A stretch of 45,079 bases of DNA from Theodoxus fluviatilis (lineage: Eukaryota; Mollusca; Gastropoda; Cycloneritida; Neritidae). The translations under genes and the position numbers were made by a program. Shown here piece by piece: positions 43,051 through 45,079 of this stretch; position 1 is the first letter of the stretch; every line of letters starts with the position of its first letter. A model generated the notes under the pieces. It had not been told where the DNA came from. It searched no databases and saw only the letters and a program-made list of their open reading frames with translations. The DNA lies in NCBI GenBank assembly GCA_034096865.1, contig JAWQFJ010001146.1, positions 25,001 to 70,079 of the forward strand. Direction: 5' to 3'.

Positions 43051-43530
43051 TGCTTCCCTCAAACATCTTCACACCCTATGTGGAGTTGCCAGACTCTAAC
43101 AGCACAACTTCATGGTATACAAAACACCTCCTAGCATTACATGTTTGACAGCCCTAGAAAATTGTGACAACTGAAACATTTGTTCATCCGAATCACATGA
43201 ATAATGCAAGGTATCAAGGACAGTGAGATGAAGGCATATTCTCTAAACACTGAAAAGTTTAGATTCACTAACAATGCCACCCGTACTGACTGACTTTTTG
43301 TGGGTTTTTGGTCAAAATTCTTCAAGGCCTCTAAAGAGAATGTAGCATTTCCCACACATATCTGAAAATCTTCCTCCTCCTTGTGAAATTTCTTATCCTC
43401 CACTACTTTTACTACCACTATCACTTCTAACCCTGTAACCTTGGTGCGTCTTTTTGGCGCTACTGATGATCTGACAAGTACTTGCCAACTTCTAGAGTCT
43501 TCCACAGCTCAAAAAACTTAAAGATCATGG
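43051..43530. other. no supported feature
   Basis: No gene, tandem array or transposon end could be supported here. Confidence 0.5.
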
Positions 43531-43535
43531 CCATT

Positions 43536-43602
43536 TGTGTGTATGTGTATGTATATGTGTGTGTGCGTGTGCATGTGTGTGTGCACATGTGTGTGTGTGT
43601 GT
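43536..43602. repeat. (GT)n microsatellite, interrupted
   Basis: GT repeats interrupted by AT and CATG steps. Confidence 0.9.
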
Positions 43603-45079
43603 AAAATCTAGTTGCAGGCATGGTATAGAATCTCTGGCCACATCAACACAGAGCCATTTCTGAAGGGCCAGGCTGACTGGGGTTATCTTCATCTCAAACA
43701 CACATTCCACTTTCCCATGGACTCGATGACACTCACAAGAATGAGCTCCATCTGATGAGCTACTTCCACAAGGACAAAGTCATGCAGGGGATTGATAGAC
43801 AAAAACTGTTCATGACCTCTGGTGAAGAACGAATGAGGCCTGACCTCCTGGCTGACCTTTGATCTCACTCCTGCAGTGCAGCTGCTGTATTACTCTCTGT
43901 GTCACGGGCATTTATCCATTCACTACAATCCTTGTGAGGCTTGCTCTTCCAGCAGCATTTAGCACTGACCTTGTCAGAATCCATGCATATCAACATCTGC
44001 ATTCATCAATATCTCTCCTTTATGCTTAATTCAACTAGTTTTTCTTGTGACTCACTGCATGTGAATGCAGATGAGTTATTTGTATTTTCTTTATTTCAGA
44101 AACCCCAGTTTGTCGGCAAAGGACCAAGGGCAAAAACGCTGAGATTCCTAACTCTGTCCGCTCTTTCATTGCTGCAAACACACACACACAGTGAAACTGG
44201 TCAGCAAATCCCAGGTCCTGAGTTATTCTGTGCCTTCACAACACCTGCCGCTTGCAGCAGCTGGAAGACACTCTACGCACAGATGACACGCAACTTTGTA
44301 GCAGTGACTGCTGTAACATTTCCCTGCCAATCCCCCCGGTTGCCCACACTCAGCGCTCTTTCTGCTGGATGTAACGTCAAGATTTGAAATCAGAACAAAA
44401 CTTTGGGAATTGCGTTTTCACGCCATGACCAACCACAACAACCCTGCCACAACTGCATGAAAGCAGTTTCCGAATGCCCTTTCACAGCAGGCAGAGGAAC
44501 TAAACTGCCTGGAACAAATCCATTTGACAAACCAAACCTTGGTGATATCCTACACAGAGGAGCTTGTGTTTGTGTTTCTTGCATTGTGCCTGATTTTCTG
44601 TGCAAAGTCCACACTCAGCCGTGCACAATATGCTAAGATAAGGAAAGTTAAAAGGCCTTTCAGATTGTGTACAGCAGTTGTTCACTTCCATAAATCCGTA
44701 CAGTGTATATTACCTGACAAAGCCCTGATTAAAACCAATTTCTACCCCTACATAGAGCCCTACCGTACAACAGTACATGTCCATAAAAACACACAACTCC
44801 ATGAAACACAGGAATCAGCCGTCTCACACTGGCACTTCATTGATACAGCACAACTCTAGACAGCATGGCCTTCATCCAACAGCACATGTGCTGCCTTCCA
44901 GTAGTACTGAGCTACTCCAGCAGCACAAAACAGCACCGACTCCAGCCCCAGCTACAGCACAGACTGCTGTGGCAAACCACAAACTGCACTGTCATGTTTG
45001 TCTAGCGGGACTGTCTTCCTCAAATGAAATGCTGCGCTTCATCCAGTCATGGTCTCTCTCTCTCTCTCCAACTCCAGTT
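43603..45079. other. no supported gene
   Basis: The longest open frames (about 148, 111 and 77 codons around 43941-44859) have no recognisable domain and no splice pattern that convinces me. An acceptor-like TTATTTCAG at about 44092-44100 precedes an open stretch, but no partner exon is seen. The end has a short CT repeat. Confidence 0.4.

Noticed and set aside
43941..44859. A protein-coding gene near the right end
   Set aside because: Open frames of 77-148 codons show no domain, no consistent splice sites and no similarity I recognise.

Overview
The window looks like a repeat-rich piece of an animal nuclear genome. Two protein-coding genes have clear GT-AG introns, and there is an LTR retrotransposon with metazoan hallmarks, a tRNA-derived SINE, LINE pieces, a piggyBac-type MITE and very large tandem arrays. 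A marine mollusc, probably a gastropod, is my best guess, from the general style of the dispersed repeats and the retroelement. That guess is inference and was not tested by any search.

Layout. 1-4893: an LTR retrotransposon cut by the left edge of the window. It shows the last 108 bp of its 5' LTR, an 18-nt primer binding site that reads as tRNA-Pro, one long Gag-protease ORF with an unusual coiled-coil and membrane tail, a G-rich polypurine tract, and a 1.69-kb 3' LTR carrying eight 64-bp subrepeats. There is no room for a pol gene. 4894-5057: a second copy of the PBS and leader, then an assembly gap of 22 N. 5080-12903: an array of an 18-bp unit (CATCCTACAGAACCTCCC). 13273-19775: an array built from a 10-bp module and an optional 6-bp module. 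Together these two arrays are about 14.3 kb.

20181-26745 (minus strand): three exons of a membrane-anchored Band 7/SPFH-domain protein, preceded at lower coordinates by one exon that reads like mitochondrial LACTB. The Band 7 introns hold a BED-finger transposase remnant, a palindrome cluster, about 28 copies of a 65-bp minisatellite, and a tRNA-derived SINE sitting at the first splice donor. 29306-34469 (plus strand): a complete four-exon gene for SNAPC5, the small subunit of the snRNA-activating protein complex. Its exon 2 lies between long GT repeats. The two genes are divergent, with 2.56 kb between start codons.

34.5-45.1 kb: no gene I can support. It holds minisatellites, a diverged 0.26-kb duplication, members of a dispersed family also found near 23 kb, a GAGA-type array, a 216-bp piggyBac-like MITE with TTAA flanks, a 26-bp palindrome, and unremarkable AT-rich sequence.

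The two genes have no evident functional link. SNAPC5 belongs to snRNA-gene transcription in the nucleus, while the Band 7 protein is a membrane scaffold type. About 40 percent of the window is tandem repeat, so array lengths and the joins beside the N gap should be treated with caution.
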